Assembly: GCA_019321725.1 (NCBI GenBank)
Contig: CM033124.1
Span: forward strand, 3,472,001-3,536,000
DNA: 64,000 bases
DNA from: Paulownia fortunei
Lineage: Eukaryota > Streptophyta > Magnoliopsida > Lamiales > Paulowniaceae
Reading direction: 5' to 3'
The first letter of the stretch is position 1. The number at the start of each line of letters is the position of its first letter. Made by a program: the position numbers and the translations under genes. The notes beneath the pieces were generated by a model, which worked only from the letters and a program-made list of their open reading frames with translations, searched no databases and was not told the DNA's origin. This document shows, piece after piece, positions 1-13,390 of the stretch.

Positions 1-560
1 TAAAGTACAATAAAATTAACAAAATTAATATTAAGTGTTAATTAATTAAATTGATAAAATAATTAGAATATAAATAAATATATTAATATTGAAATATTAT
101 TAAATTAATTTTACCAAAAATAATATGTAAGAGCAATTTAGTTATTTTTTAAAAAAATATGGTGGTAACATGAGATAATGAGAGTATAAGGATGTAAAAC
201 GAGATAGAATGAGAGTTTAATAGGATAAAGTGAGATAATTGAGACTATAAAGAATAAAATGAAACTCAATAAAAATACGTGGTAAAGTGGAATTGACCCT
301 TATATTTTTTACCTTGAATATAAAAATTAGTCAAATAGGCAATTGAATTGGTCCGATCAATTGAACTACTCACCAATAGTAAAATCGATTTGATCACCAA
401 TTCAGTTATAAAAATATTTTCAGATGTATGCTTTTTTTTTAGTTTACTTTGGATTTATTTACCATTATACAATATACACTAGTTAATAATTTATAAATTA
501 CAAAAATTATTTTTAAAAATGGTATATTTTCCTTTTGTCACACATATATAGGAAAATTAA
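1..560. other. AT-rich 5' flank, no gene seen
   Basis: Very AT-rich DNA without a convincing reading frame. Around 330-420 there is a short stretch of GATCAATTGAA/AATCGATTTGATC-type inverted motifs. It resembles the better-preserved TIR element near 46.1-46.5 kb and may be a remnant of the same kind. Nothing else could be assigned. Confidence 0.5.
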
Positions 561-565
561 TTTAT

Positions 566-575
566 TTATATATAT
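566..575 (+). promoter_or_regulatory. Putative TATA box of the AT74-like gene
   Basis: A TATATATAT stretch lies about 115-120 bases before the chosen ATG at 689. That is a plausible core-promoter distance if the 5' UTR is roughly 80-90 bases. The region is AT-rich, so chance occurrence is possible. Confidence 0.4.
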
Positions 576-688
576 TCTCACTGTCTTAAAATTGTGACTC
601 ATTCATCAAAACAAGTTCATCAACTTGCAAGAATCAACCCTTGTTTTCAACTATTTTGTGCCTGCATTGTCGTTTCGCCTCCTATAGA

Positions 689-2269
689 ATGGCAAACAAC
701 ACTGGCAATCTGTCAAATGGAAACTTCTTCTCCAACGACCGAGCGATGAAACAGAAGCAGAAATACCTGCCGAAGCGCATCATATTGGTGCGCCATGGGG
801 AAAGTGAAGGGAATGAGGATGAAACGGTTCTTGAATATGTACCCAATTACAAGATCAAGTTGAGCAAAAAGGGCAGCCATCAGGCTCAGATGACAGGCTC
901 AAAAATCAGGGACATCATTTCTGAAAACGGCCAATGCAGAAACTGGAAGGTATTCCTGTTCGTTTCACCTTCGAATAGAACCAGGGAAACAGTGGAAGAG
1001 ATCATCTGTAGAGGAGAAACTTTCCCGAAAGAGAAAGTGGTGGGAGTGCGAGAAGAGTGCAGGCTGAGGGAACAACATTTTGGGAATTTCCAGGAGCTGG
1101 AGGAGAGGAAGAGGATCAAGAGAACGAGGAACAGGTACGGGAAGTTCTTCTACCGAGTTCCTGACGGCGAATCCAGTGCCGATGTTTACGACAGGGTTTC
1201 CAGTAAGTTTTCTCTCTTTTATTCGTTTACTTTCATGGCCTCCCTGGAGACTATTTTATCCGGACAATCTACAACTTTGGAAAAAAGTGTTTAAATTTTC
1301 TCAATTTATATCTAATTTATTACCAACTTATATCTTATTTTTGAGTTTAATTTTACTTATGGCTCATGTCATTATGGTTTATTATCTAGAGATTTTGGCA
1401 TGTTCATTTCCCACATGAATTCAACTTTTTGACAACATGATTGTGGATCGCTTTTTAATCTCCTTGTGTACATAGATTTTATTTTAATTATGATCAACTT
1501 TTTAAAACCTGTACACAAGGAGGCAATGAGTTTAAGAAGGCGGCATATCAATATTTCTACTTTCATAATTTTACATTTATTGTTGAGATGATTTTTATGA
1601 TGTGATAGATTTTTTTTAATTTATGTAAATACAAATTATGCATTCTATGCAATTCAATTAAATGAATTTTGTATTTATTACCCCTCACAAATTGTTTGTG
1701 AGTCGTACCTAACTCATATCATGTTAGAAATAAATACGAAAACTGCACAACAATTGAATTCGATCAATCAAACATTGTTGCACGTAATTCCCCCAACACA
1801 ATATCACACAAGACCAATGATCCTCTAATTAACATTCTAACCACGAAGTATACATTTTTCAGCTTTTCTTGAAGGGCTATGGAGGGACATGGAAACCAAC
1901 AAATTTAGCAATGGCCCATCAGATGAGCTGAACTTGATAGTGGTCTCCCATGGACTCACTATTCTTCTCTTCCTCATGAAGTGGTTCAACTGGACTGTCG
2001 ATCAATTTGAGGGCCTAACCAATCCACGTAACTGTGAATACAGAATCCTACAGCTAGGACTCAACGGTGAATACAGCCTGGCTGTTCATCACCCAGTTGA
2101 GGAGCTGAAAGAATGGGGACTATCTGATGAAATGATTGAGGACCAGAAGCTTCGAGCTCGTGGCTTGGAAATTCTTCTGAATCTCAAACGTTTGAAATGT
2201 GTCGATCCCTGTTTCGACATTCCAGCAACTTCGGATGACAACGCTGAAGATTACAGTGACGAGAAATGA
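689..2269 (+). CDS. Phosphoglycerate mutase-like protein (AT74-type, histidine phosphatase superfamily), two exons
   Basis: Exon 1 is 689-1202 and exon 2 is 1863-2269, with donor GTAAGT at 1203 and acceptor TTTTTCAG ending at 1862. The joined frame encodes 306 residues, in the range of plant AT74-like proteins. The ATG at 689 is preferred because the frame before it opens only with TTG. Visible motifs are LVRHGESEGN with the phospho-acceptor His at residue 36, SPSNRTRET (Arg97/Arg99, phosphate pocket), a likely acid residue at Glu128 in RLREQHFGN, and the second catalytic His at residue 201 in VVSHGLTI. The full catalytic set marks it as a branch-1 histidine phosphatase. The true substrate of the AT74 subgroup is not evident, so phosphoglycerate mutase activity should not be assumed. 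The C-terminus (about residues 290-306) is acidic. No transit peptide is obvious. It is the only intact + strand gene in the window. Confidence 0.9.
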
Positions 2270-3092
2270 ACTAGGTTACTAGGAGTTGGTCTGAAATTGT
2301 TGTTCTGATTCAATAACTGTTTTTTTTTTTTTTTGTGTGTGTGTCTGTGTTCTTCCATTTCTCCATTTTTTTATTCTTTATTTGGGGGGTCTGTCTGTTG
2401 TTTTATTACCTTTTTATTGCTCCGCAATATTCTTCCCTTTCATTGTTTAAACTTCTCAATTGAACAGTTTGATGAAGTTGTGCTTGCACATATTCTTGTT
2501 AATTATTCTTTACTCATAGTGAAAATTAAAATGTTCAATTTGCCCCTACTTTTTGTTGGATTTACTCTTTAGAATAAGTTTTAATACTGACCATTTTTGA
2601 CAATGTTACATCATAAAATCATCTAATTGCAATTGATTTGGAAGCAAAATCACGGGTATTGAGTTCGGGTCGAGGTGATATGAGATCGGGATGACCTGCA
2701 AGGGCAATACAGGTTAGGCTCGTTGGGGCCGCCCCAACTAAAACCCTTCAATATTTAAGTTAGTCAAGTGTTGATGTCGATAGTGTGGGAGTGAATAAAT
2801 AATGTAAAAGTTATTTTATGAGAATTGTGTATCAAGTATTTGTACTAATCGATTCTTGTAGGATCCGCTCAACTAGCACGTCCTATCGGTCAACTCCATC
2901 AACGGTGGAGAGTTCAGTCCTACTCGAACTCTTAAATAGGTCGGTTTGGGTCGAGTACTAGATAAAAGTGCGCAGATCTTTGGGCATTTTTAGCATTTTA
3001 GCAATATTTTAGGGGTATAATTGTAATTTTGGTATATTATTACTCTCCTACTTTTTTGTGCATTTATGCAGGAAAAATTAATCTCGGCTGTC
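2270..3092. other. 3' flank of the AT74-like gene with an unclassified repeat
   Basis: After the stop codon comes a T-run and a T/GT-rich stretch (2323-2345), likely 3' UTR. From about 2640 the base composition changes abruptly to a GC-richer segment (GGGTCGAGGTGATATGAG, then GGGGCCGCCCCAAC). It ends near 3030 in an AT-rich tail. This looks like an inserted repeat, possibly an LTR fragment, but I could not find its ends or assign a family. Confidence 0.35.
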
Positions 3093-3192
3093 NNNNNNNN
3101 NNNNNNNNNNNNNNNNNNNNNNNNNNNNNNNNNNNNNNNNNNNNNNNNNNNNNNNNNNNNNNNNNNNNNNNNNNNNNNNNNNNNNNNNNNNN
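3093..3192. other. Assembly gap (100 N)
   Basis: Exactly 100 unknown bases, the usual placeholder for a gap of unknown size. It separates the AT74-like locus from the first copy of the duplicated block, so adjacency across it is not proven. Confidence 0.98.
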
Positions 3193-3292
3193 TAAGAAAT
3201 AATAAATAATAAATGCTCGCGAGCTTCCACCAAGATCTCGAACACCTATTCTTGAGATTCAGCTTGCAAGCTAGCTCGGCTCATCGTGCAAC
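3193..3292. repeat. Right end of a TIR element cut by the gap
   Basis: The GCTCGCGAGC...AGCTCGGCTCATC sequence matches the right end of the complete element at 41174-41683. The same flanking DNA follows both. This is therefore the equivalent insertion in the other copy of the duplication, with its left part lost in the gap. Confidence 0.55.
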
Positions 3293-6200
3293 CCTGCCTC
3301 CTACATTTAATCAATATCTAAGAACACTTACCTTTATTTATTACACGTTAAGTTCCATTTATTTGCTAGTCTTATTATTAATTGTTGGTTAAGCCTGGAT
3401 AAGGATGTAAAAGGCTCAAGCTAGAGCTCGAGTAGAATAATATGGGCTCAAGCTCATCATACTATAATATAGGCACGAGTTCAATGCTTTGAGCTTGGCT
3501 CATTTGGCTTGATACATAGTGAGCTCAAGCTCGTCGAGCTGGCTCGACTCAGCTCAAAAAATATTGAGCTTTGTCACTGTAATTATAGGCTGAGGCAAGC
3601 AAATTAACAAATTTCTGACTTTAATTTGTCTTTCCTTCAAAATTTATATCTCATTCTACCTCATATATTCAAAAAATATCCAAAAAAACTAAGTGCAGAA
3701 AAACCTGTAAAATGAAGAAACCCAGATTCACAATGCCCACTAGCAATAAGAATTAATACAAATTACATGGGTAACTGCAGGCTATTGGTGTATGATAGAT
3801 CTTGTGTGATGCTGTGGAGGCAACAATGACTTCGTTGGAGGATTACAGCAGCTTTCCCAGCGGCAGACAGCAGCGGAGGAGATGGAGACCAACGATGATG
3901 GACGGTGGGGGCACTGTTGAAAGGTAGAGAATCGGTGACAGTGACTGGACAAATATAAGTGGGTGCCTTAAAGCATGAAGGGTGTTGGTAGCGGAGGTAG
4001 ATATGGAGCAACGACAATGGTTCTACCAATTTGGTTAGGGGCAATTTGAGAGAATGGAAGGAGACTTTCACAGTAGTGCTGATAGTACTGTCGTTGCGGG
4101 TTGGTGATGGCGCAAGATGAGGCGGCTATTGATGGTGGTGGTTGTTGCAGCCATTGGAATGAAAAAAGAAGACAGACCAGAGAAAAGGAAAGTTGGGCAG
4201 AGATAGGCAACATAAGTGTTAATCTAATGCATATCTTGCACCTCTAGCCTAAGATACATGCATGTTGATGATTGCTCATATGATGCCCAATGGGCACCAT
4301 GTTAGAAAACTTTACACAAGTACTAAACCATGCCACCAAAAAAGGAAAAGGCAACAAATAGGAAATTAAGAAATTCATTTGGAGGGAGGAGAAATTCCAT
4401 TTATCTGTAAACATAACAAAAACATAACAATACTAATCACATCCTTGATTTTTGTAAAATATTCCAAAATTTGAAGAGCAAACTTCAATATTGCATTGAA
4501 ACTCCATTCACTCCATTACAGACACAATCAAAATATATTCTTTAAATTCCTGAATCCTTCTTGGAATTCTTAAAGTTAGTTATTTCCTACTAAAGGACTA
4601 ATAAAGCACACCAGGTTCTAAACCTAGCTTAAGTGAATTTAAGAGGCAACTTCACCGTGCATAGATGTTTTAGCACTTTGTCCTACATAACAGTTATTAC
4701 TCAAACTTCCAGTTAGGGCTTGGTGTAATACTGATGATCATAGACACTTGTGAAAGGAGTCTACATGCAACTATTTGGCAGCTTTCATCTCTTTGCATTA
4801 ATTGTTGATTTAAGTTGTTAGAGAAAAATAATATAGAACTATCCAATTTATTGGCTCAAATTGTATACGCAACCCAAGGAGGAAATTATGATAACATTGC
4901 ATTGCTATGAAGGAAGTGCTTAGGTGAGTACTTATAGCAACAGTTTCAAAGAAACAACAATCAAGGTAGTAAACATTCAAACTATTCCATATAAAATATC
5001 CATGGCATGCCACCTTCCACAAGTCCAGAATACCTCCTCAAACTGACAGTACTCCTGGAGTTTGCTCCAACACAAGCTATTAGGACTTGGTTTAGAACAC
5101 TAACAACAATGATATAATCAATAATAGCCAACAGTCATGAAATTGTAGATGTTGACAATTAGAAACTTCCTAGGTCCTTATAACTAATCACTTAATTCTT
5201 CCTCACTTGATAAGGGGCAAGCTTCCACAAAAGAGTCCTTCAGTCAAATGCATAACATGACTACATTCAATCCATGGACAACTGCATAAGAACAATTCTA
5301 AGTGAATAAGACCACAAAGGTAGATTTAATGATCCATGAGCACGCAAGGCCCAATGAAGCCAACAAGGCCCAGGGCCCACACAAATGAAACTCCAGTGAG
5401 CTAAGAAATAAATTGTCCATACCAATAAGGATTTTGTGCTGATATCTAAATCATACCTTCTCCACATTTTTTATTTGGGACAACGGGTTCACAATTTATT
5501 TCAAGGGATTAGCTATATATGTGATCTAAAACTAATAAAATGTTCAATATTCAAAACTAGGGGTGTGCACGGTTTGGTATACTGACCAAACTGCGCCGAA
5601 ACCAAAATTTTGGTACGAACCGAAACCGAACCGAAAATTTCGGTTCGGTATTCGATATGTATTTTTTTTAAATTTCAGTATTCGGTTCGGTATCAGTATT
5701 TGGGTTCGGTATACCATATCGAACTGAATACCGAATTTTTTTTTTTTTTGAAAAATTCTGTTGATTAATTTTATCCTTCAAATATTTTTTAGTCTATTCT
5801 CCTTATATTCACTTGTTTAGTAATTAATTAATAATTATTTGGTTGGTGTTTATGAAGATAATTAAAATTTAGTATGATAAAGACAATATTTTTTTAAAAA
5901 TTTATAATAACTAAAAGAGTGCATTTCTCTTGTTTGATGAAATGTCTCACCAAAATGCCGATTAAACATTCAGCGCTCACGGATTGAACTAAATGTAATT
6001 GGATTCCTTATTTATTTCTTGCTAGTCACAAAATGAACAAACATATAAGTATATTTTTGTTTTCAAAAATTCAATTATTTACTTGCCCAAACAATACCCA
6101 TTTATAATTGAAGATAAACTCCAAAAATAATACAAATGATTGAATTATTTTTTGCATAGGCCACAACTCCTTGATTTAATAATTGTTATGCATGAATTCT

Positions 6201-9200
6201 AGAAAAAAATAGGGAGAAATTTTTTTTTATAAATTTCGGTTTTACCGAAACCGTACCGAATTACTGAATTTTTTCGGTAATTACCGAACCGATTTATTTC
6301 GGTTCAGTTTTCGGTTTGGTAATTTCCGTACCGAAATTTCGATATGGTTCAGTAATATATTACCGAACGCACACCCCTATTCAAAACTTCAATTGAATCT
6401 CAACTTTCAGCTCATCTAAGTGCTAAACAACTCCATAGTTTTACAATTTGCTTTAACATGTTAACAACTTCAATTAAGAACATTTCCTAAATCACTATAT
6501 TGTTACTCTAACGTAGGGAAATATAAACCATTTTGGTTGCGTAACTAAAACAATGCACAAACTAAGTCCTCTTAGATAGCAATTTGATCGATTAAGTCTG
6601 CTAACTACAAAACAGCATAGAGACAACATAATAGGATTTCATTTAGCTACTGGGCCCTATTAATAACTTAAATGGCGTTTGGCATATTAACTCTTGATTA
6701 GGAGAGACAGGCTTCAACCTCTACTCCGATATATGGTCCCATGGAAGCACAAAATTATTAAACTTTCATATTCTTTTTACAATAAACAAAGCCCTTACAA
6801 AAATGCTTAAAGTATAAGGAAAACCATCGAAAAAAAATTAGAGATAAACAATTTCCACAACTTACGCCCTTGTGTGGTTTTCAGATAACTCATTCAAAAT
6901 CTTGATTTCCCTCAAGTTTTATTCTTTAAAAGAACAAAATATTTAGGAGCCAATTTGGCCAAAAGGCAAACTACAACCAGTTTAAACTTGAATACAACCG
7001 AACAGAAAGTTTTGGCAAAACAAAATTCTGGAGAGACCAGTAGAAGAACAGGTGTGAACAAAAGGGCTTCATATGACATTCACTATAAGCTTCATTTTAG
7101 CTTACAACTCTAAACTTTCGGTGAATTTCCTTATTCCTATTTGTTGATTATATGCTTAATATATTACCTACAAAAAGAATTAAGCTTATGGATTTTATCG
7201 TACTTGTATGTCCCACAGGCAGCATAAAACTCAATTATCTAATGTGAAATTAAAAATCTATCATTTATGCTATGAAGGTCTCTTGACTAAATTGTTTTCT
7301 TCGTCCCAAACATGTGTAAGCTTGTCAAAATGAAGATGGAAAAAAATGGGCTAAAAAAGCTCTCCTTTGAATTGAGAATCAAAGAACTACTAAAGACTTA
7401 GATAAGTTGGAAAACCAGAGGTTAACTACTGACTAAAGCCATGAACAAAATGCTTCATACCATCTGACGATGTCAATGATGGAACACATGGTTCAAAAAT
7501 ACCAAGCAGTAAGAATCTATTTACGGGCAATTAGTATATCATATTGTACCCGAGATCCTAGATGGCGTTCATCTCAAGTTAGTTGAAAAATATGCGTTCC
7601 CTGGTGGCTTCTCGATAACTCTGCCTCAAAATGCCTCGGTAAACCTTGTTTTTACTGTGTTGTTTTTTCAAGAGAGAAACCATAAGAATGGACAACAAAG
7701 TGTAAGAAATAATTATTTGCTCCACTAATGCACACATATTATAAATGATTTTTCGATAAATTTCTTTCACAACCCAATTTTTTCTCAATCTTGTTCATTG
7801 GTTATTTCCTCTCAACACTTTCAGCAAAAAATTTCCAAAAAGTGAACATGGGAAGCAATTTTCTGTAAATAAATTTTTGAAAAGGGAATATGTTTCATCA
7901 TGGAGTCGTTAGTAGACAGTCATTTGTTAACAAGAGTAAGTTTGAATAATGTCACTGGTTTAATGGGATATTCTGGAGAATAGGGATGAAGTTCTCCCAC
8001 AAATCAAGATTAACAGGCTACATGCCATCTATGAACCAATCCAGTCCAATTCCTAAAGAGAGGCTCTCGATGACATCTAAGTTCACACACACAACCAAAA
8101 GTTCAATTTTTCCCTCTCAATGCCATACATGAAGTGAAAACCCATTTAATTACTTATTGAGAGAATATACAACTTTCTAGCAGCTTCATTCTGTCATTCC
8201 TCATACATTTACTAGCTCACTCAACAAGTAGTTTCTAAGAGGGACTTTGTACTATGATAATTGCTCTCCACAACAAGCTGCAGCATAATTTACATTCATA
8301 AAAGCAACCAGCAATTTACATCTTTTTGCAAAATATACTGTGACACTGATCAACTACTGTCATGCAATAAATGGAGGAAAAATAAAAGCACTTCTCTCAT
8401 TATTTTCATCCCTCTAAAGAAATGAAATTTTCCAGACATTGAAAAGAACAAACCAGGAAAAGAAAAGAAACTACAAGGGACCAAAGAAATGCCTAACAAA
8501 CCACGAAATTAAAAAACAGAAGCTCTTACGAAACCAAAAAGGGGTAAATATATTAGTAGAATATTAATGGAACCAGGAAGAATCACTCGGAAAACAATCA
8601 ATTGCAGCAAAGAAAGAGTCTTGAAATGGAAGTCAGCAAAGAAAGTTGGACTCAAATAAAAAAAAAAGAAATCAACCATAAAAAACCACCATTATAAGAG
8701 CATCCAAATCCCACCAAAAATTAGTTTTAAAGCAAGAATATGATCAAAGATTATGAAATAAACAAATGGGCCAATGTAAAAACGAAGCATACCTATGGAG
8801 AAAGGCAAGAAGAGATGAGATGTCTGAGAAGATATGCCAAGTTGGTTTTCTTTTAGCGTTTGGAAAATGGGTTTTTGGGATTATTGGCACAATAAAATTA
8901 ATTTCTCGTACTTCACCATTGCCACAGGGCTGTGAGATTGCCAAAGACTAATTTTAGAGTATTAATAACATTTGCCCTGAAATCTGGAAACTGAAACAGA
9001 TGAAGGGATATTGATGAACAGAAGTAAGGATTTAAAGAAAGTATGCATCATCGAGTACTCTCCCCCATTCAACCTATGCCTCTGCGTTTAGAAGGGAGCC
9101 CTAGGCAATGTTCGGTTTTGTTGGTTTTGGGAGTTTTGGAGAAACTGTATTAGGAGTATGTGTTATGTGAAAGAATTGAAAGCAAGGGCCGTTTACTTTC

Positions 9201-10700
9201 TTGTTGGATGGATATAAAATGATTAATAAATTTTATGACAAGATATCAATTAATTTATTAATAAATATTGTGTATTTGGATTGATTGTAAATATAATATT
9301 TTAATATAAATTTTGATCATATATATATTTTGTGGGATAATGAATGTGATTGTAGTATTATAAAATAAATACCTCAACTAATTTTTTTAATTTTTATTTT
9401 ATTTTTTTCTTTTTCTTCATCTTCCTCTTCCTTTCCCACCCAATTAATGGCAGACTTCAATGGCAACAAGTTAAGCTAATCCAAACCCCTAGGAGGAACT
9501 CCAATTACCCCTCTATAACCGCCACCCAAACCCCCAAGTACGAACGCCAACACTAGCCCTGCTACCCCACCACCGCCATCCCCTCAAATTAGCATATCCC
9601 ACCACACCAATCCCCCGCCATCCCCACCACTACATTAAAAGAGCTTAGACATCATTGCTGAAATTTTACAACCAAACATACAAAAGGTTCTACATCTGCC
9701 TTATCAAACACTCTCAATCATCCCCATTTATTTTTTTCGAAAAGCCTTTCTCCATTTCACGCATTACTTGGGAAGAGAACTGTTTCTGAGTTAAGGGCAC
9801 TTTATGGAATTTCACATAGCAAATTAAGGATAGAATGGACAATTTCTTTTTGAAATCAAATTGTTGGGCTTATTAGATTATTGGATCCCAATGGTGGGGT
9901 GGGATTGCAATTCATTGATTTTTTCAAAATTGGATCAGGCCCTTTAATATCATGCAGGGTTCATCAGTCCAAGTACACATGTGACTAGACTTGATAAAAT
10001 AATGGATCCAACCCAATCATACATAGTAAAAGACCCTAAAAGTATTTGATTTGTGTTCTCATTTTATTTTAGGAGAAAAATAAATTATATTGGGAGAATG
10101 AAGAAAACAAATATTATTTTATTTTCTAAGGAAAGAATTCTTTTTCTCCAAACATAGCTAGATTAGATCTTATAGTATTTGAGTTTTTGATAAATATCTT
10201 TCATCTAATATTTTTTATTAAAGACACAAAAAAAACCCTAACCTAATGTATACAAAAACAATAATCATTTTTGAATAATTAAGAAAGAGTCATTTTTTTT
10301 AAAATATATATATAACATAGTGAGAAATAAAATTCAAACTTTGAAAACTTTTTCAATTATAGGCAAAAAATGTATTGGTTTAAAAGGATTACATAATAAA
10401 GTACTTATAATTTTGAAAAAGAATTGAGACACATTTTCGTTTAAAATCATCTTAAATAACATGTAATATTGATTATTTCAAAAATTAAAATTGTTAAATA
10501 AATATTTTAAAAAACAAAAGTGAGACCAAGTTAAAATTTACCTTCTTTAATAATTAAAGTGAATATACTAATCTTAATATGAGAAAATAATGCATACTAA
10601 TTAAAAAAATAATTTAAGATTTTTTAAATATGTAAAAATTCAAAATTGAAGCCTATGCCACATTTTAAAATTTCATCAATGACTTGCCAATAGTTCCTCT
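3293..10700. repeat. Segmental duplication, copy 1 (non-coding block matching 41.7-47.6 kb)
   Basis: This stretch aligns collinearly and in the same orientation with about 41690-47640. Anchors include the GTTGGTTAAGC stretch near 3380 (41757), the tract near 5050 (42570), the block near 8770-8950 (45500-45690) and the GTGAGACCAAGTT stretch near 10520 (47345). Similarity looks like 80-90 % with many indels. No long reading frame is conserved in both copies, so I see no protein-coding gene. A short segment near 8790-8950 is well conserved and could be a transcribed leader followed by a donor-like GTATG on the - strand, but this is speculative. Copy 1 carries the 5558-6379 TIR element, which copy 2 lacks. 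Around 9400-9650 it has a C-rich stretch with no clear coding sense. The ORF at 3968-4213 (-) is low-complexity and unsupported. Confidence 0.75.
5558..6379. mobile_element. Non-autonomous hAT-like TIR element with intact 8-bp target duplication
   Basis: Ends are TAGGGGTGTGC at 5558-5568 and its exact complement GCACACCCCTA at 6369-6379. They are flanked by the direct repeat TTCAAAAC (5550-5557 and 6380-6387). An 8-bp duplication and TAGGGGTG-type ends are typical of hAT elements. The sub-terminal regions are full of inverted CCGAACCGAA/TTCGGTTCGG motifs and the middle is AT-rich without a transposase, so it is a roughly 820-bp non-autonomous copy. It is absent at the matching place in the other duplicated block (about 43040), so it inserted after the duplication or was lost there. 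Confidence 0.85.
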
Positions 10701-11430
10701 TTTAAATAGCACACAAAGCATAGGCCACGATGTTTGAATTTTATAGTTGCTTCTTTTTTGCAATCTTGTTGATTCATTTTTCCATTTCTCGTCGATGACG
10801 CTGTAACACATATTTTACTTCTTTTCTAATCTCTATCCATCCTTCATGTTTCGATACATAAAATTTGGTCTGTCTACAAAGGAGAAAATCACATGCTTCT
10901 TGTTAGGCAGGCGTAGCTTGGAGCCAAGAAGCTGTTTATGGCCCAAGCCTTTCATGTGACGATACGCAAAAGAAATGTGTCACTCAAATAGTTACTTTCC
11001 ATTTTTCTTTTTAGATGTGATCCAACGCAGAATTACCTTAGAAAACATCTTTTGTAATCTATCAATAAATGACAAACTCCATTGGAAATATGGTAGGACA
11101 GAGCTAAGGGCACTCGTTATAGAGTTGAGCAATGATTCCTACAAAGAGGTGACAATGAGTAGATACTAGTTTTCCCTATCAATGTCGAGTAGAGGCTAGT
11201 TTAGGCACGCTGCTCTCTTATGTCATTCTTACAAACAATAAAAGGATAAGTCGAGAATAAGTACAAAGGGATTCCGTCTACTGAGGAAAAAAAGTTGTCC
11301 TCAAATCCCCCCTTAGCTACTTCATCAAATAGCTCAACTAAAGCCCACCAGCGAAGACAACTAATGCCTTGACCGTTTAGTATAGTTGGACTTGTAGTGG
11401 TACTTATTTGAGCTTTACTCACTACATAAA
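10701..11430. other. Unassigned spacer
   Basis: Links the duplicated non-coding block to the LEO1 relic. I see no gene; reading frames here (for example 10975-11169 and 11201-11422) are short and unlike known proteins. Confidence 0.5.
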
Positions 11431-12619
11431 CATAAACCTATAATACTCGCCATCTTCTGTTGGTTGTCAGATGATTTTAAATGCACTTATATGTTAAATG
11501 ATCATTCAACACATGTTGAATGGATGATATAAAAGGTCTACTATTAGACAGTTATTCATCATGCTACAGATGGAAAATTCATTACCAGAAGTGATGAAGC
11601 ACAAAGATCAAGGGACAACTTAATAGCCCAGATTACTTGATTCAAATGGGAAGCATAAATTTCGAACTGATAATAGTTATAACTGATGCAAATGATTATA
11701 GCTAGTTATACATGTCCATAGGAAACTTGATTGAAAATGTTCTAACTTTAATTGGAAATATTTCTACAAATGAATCTTTTGTATGGCAAGAATATAAATG
11801 TAAGACAAACTTTTAATAAGAAATATTCAATTATATCCTATCATATTAGTTCACCTTGGAGGAGAGTCATATCAAAGTATATGTACTCGTTCTTGAGGCT
11901 ACTTTCAGACTCTTTGCATTTGGCCCCTGATGAACATTCATTTTTAGCAAAGAGGTAAGAGATTAGTAAAATCAACTATTAAAGGTAGCTTAGAAGGTGA
12001 ATTCATCATATCTGTACATACTAATTACCTAGAAGAAATGAAGTACTAGTGCAGACAAATAGGTCAAGAATCATAGTGAAGATCTTAATCCATACATGGA
12101 TCAATCCCATAGAGATCATCAATGCCATATAGATCATCAAGGGTATATAAGACCCTTGTACATATTAATCAGAGCAGTAGATCTCATGAAGTATATACAA
12201 AAGAATTCAAAAGAAGACTCCATTGTCGATCATTGCCTGCTCCAATTTTTGGCAATCATAAGCACTATATTGTGCCTCAAGAGATCTAGAGAGAGAACCT
12301 GGTCTTAGCCTGTAAACTTTAAATCTTATACCCATTCTCGAAGCTGGATGACAACAATTTTCTATTGCTATTGGCTAATTCGTTGGTATACACTAAGCAC
12401 ACAATAAGAAAACTAAAAATATTTTCCATCTTCTCTTGGTTGTTGCTTAACAAAGAATTTCAAATGCATTTTTTAAGATGCATAAATAACTAGGTAACTC
12501 TTAAACGAACAAAAGAAAGAATAAGAATTTTTTTGTGTCTTCCTGTATTGTACTTCATCATGTTTACTTTTGATCAGGATAATTAACATAACTATTATGA
12601 AGCTCAACATTATGCTAGT

Positions 12620-12965
12620 CAGCACTCTTTTTGAGTTTAACTTAGAAAAGGAAATTGGTGCTGAGAAGCACATTATGAGATATTTATACTACACAACCCC
12701 TTCCCTTCAGGTTTCTTATATAAAGATTATCTAATTCTGGTTAACAAAATTTATCTGACAGATCTTGATTCTCAGGGGCCAAAAGATCCTCACTAGTCAG
12801 CATCATCTAGTGCTAATGCCGTTATATTTCTTTAAAATTGAGAAAGGGGAGCTATCATACAAACGAAGTGGAGTGGATGAATATCACTAAAATATAGGAG
12901 GGTAGAGAAAGTGGATAAAGGGGAAAGGAACAAGCTTATGAAGATTCAAAAGTTGATTTTGAGGT
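12620..12965 (+). pseudogene. Inverted extra copy of LEO1 exons 9-10
   Basis: On the + strand, opposite to the surrounding relic, the sequence around 12650-12680 matches LEO1 exon 9 (GGTGCTGAGAAGCACATTATG, reading ..GAEKHIM). The stretch at about 12770-12965 matches exon 10 from its Ser-rich start (CAGCATCATCTAGT) to its donor, here GAG|GTAAGT. Stops interrupt the frame. With the - strand exon 10 relic at 13855-14068 it forms an inverted pair about 1 kb apart. Confidence 0.7.
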
Positions 12966-12990
12966 AAGTGACAATTTCTCTTCATATAAA

Positions 12991-13046
12991 TCCTCTATGC
13001 TGACTCCTTAAGTACAAATCCTCTATGCTGACTCCTTAAGTACAAA
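12991..13046. repeat. Perfect 28-bp tandem duplication
   Basis: Two identical 28-base units beginning TCCTCTATGCTGACTCC lie head to tail (12991-13018 and 13019-13046), just beyond the inverted LEO1 exon fragment. The exact identity suggests a recent event. Confidence 0.9.
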
Positions 13047-13372
13047 TCCACACACAAATATGTCCAAACAAACTCATGTTTGAAGTACTAATTATCTTAG
13101 GAAGAACATTTGTAATTTGTTGCTAAGAATTTAGACAATAACCTTTTCCAAGCATTACAGTTAGGTGGAGAGTATATCAGTATTCTAATACTTATAAATT
13201 AAGAGAGAACATAATTTGAGCCAATTCGAGATAGCTTTTCAAGTAGGCTTGAATTGCATTGAAGTATGTACCTTGTTTTCAACTGATTTGGTATAAGCTA
13301 GCAAGGCAACATCTTAATTAATAAATAGCTTCTTTATTTTCAATGATGAACAAAATTGCATAGGTTTTTTTA

Positions 13373-13390
13373 ATATATATATATATATAT
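13373..13390. repeat. (TA)n microsatellite
   Basis: Nine TA/AT units in a row. Confidence 0.85.

Noticed and set aside
641..688. Extension of the AT74-like frame upstream of the ATG at 689
   Set aside because: It opens only with TTG and precedes the first ATG. The 306-residue product from 689 already covers the whole domain.
3763..4213. Two overlapping - strand frames with Pro/Leu-rich sequence
   Set aside because: No conserved counterpart in the duplicated block at 41.7-42 kb and no recognisable domain.
8744..8951. Small frames on both strands in a stretch conserved between the two duplicated blocks
   Set aside because: The frames are broken in the other copy (45480-45690), so conservation reflects shared ancestry and not coding selection. 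A non-coding transcript leader remains possible.
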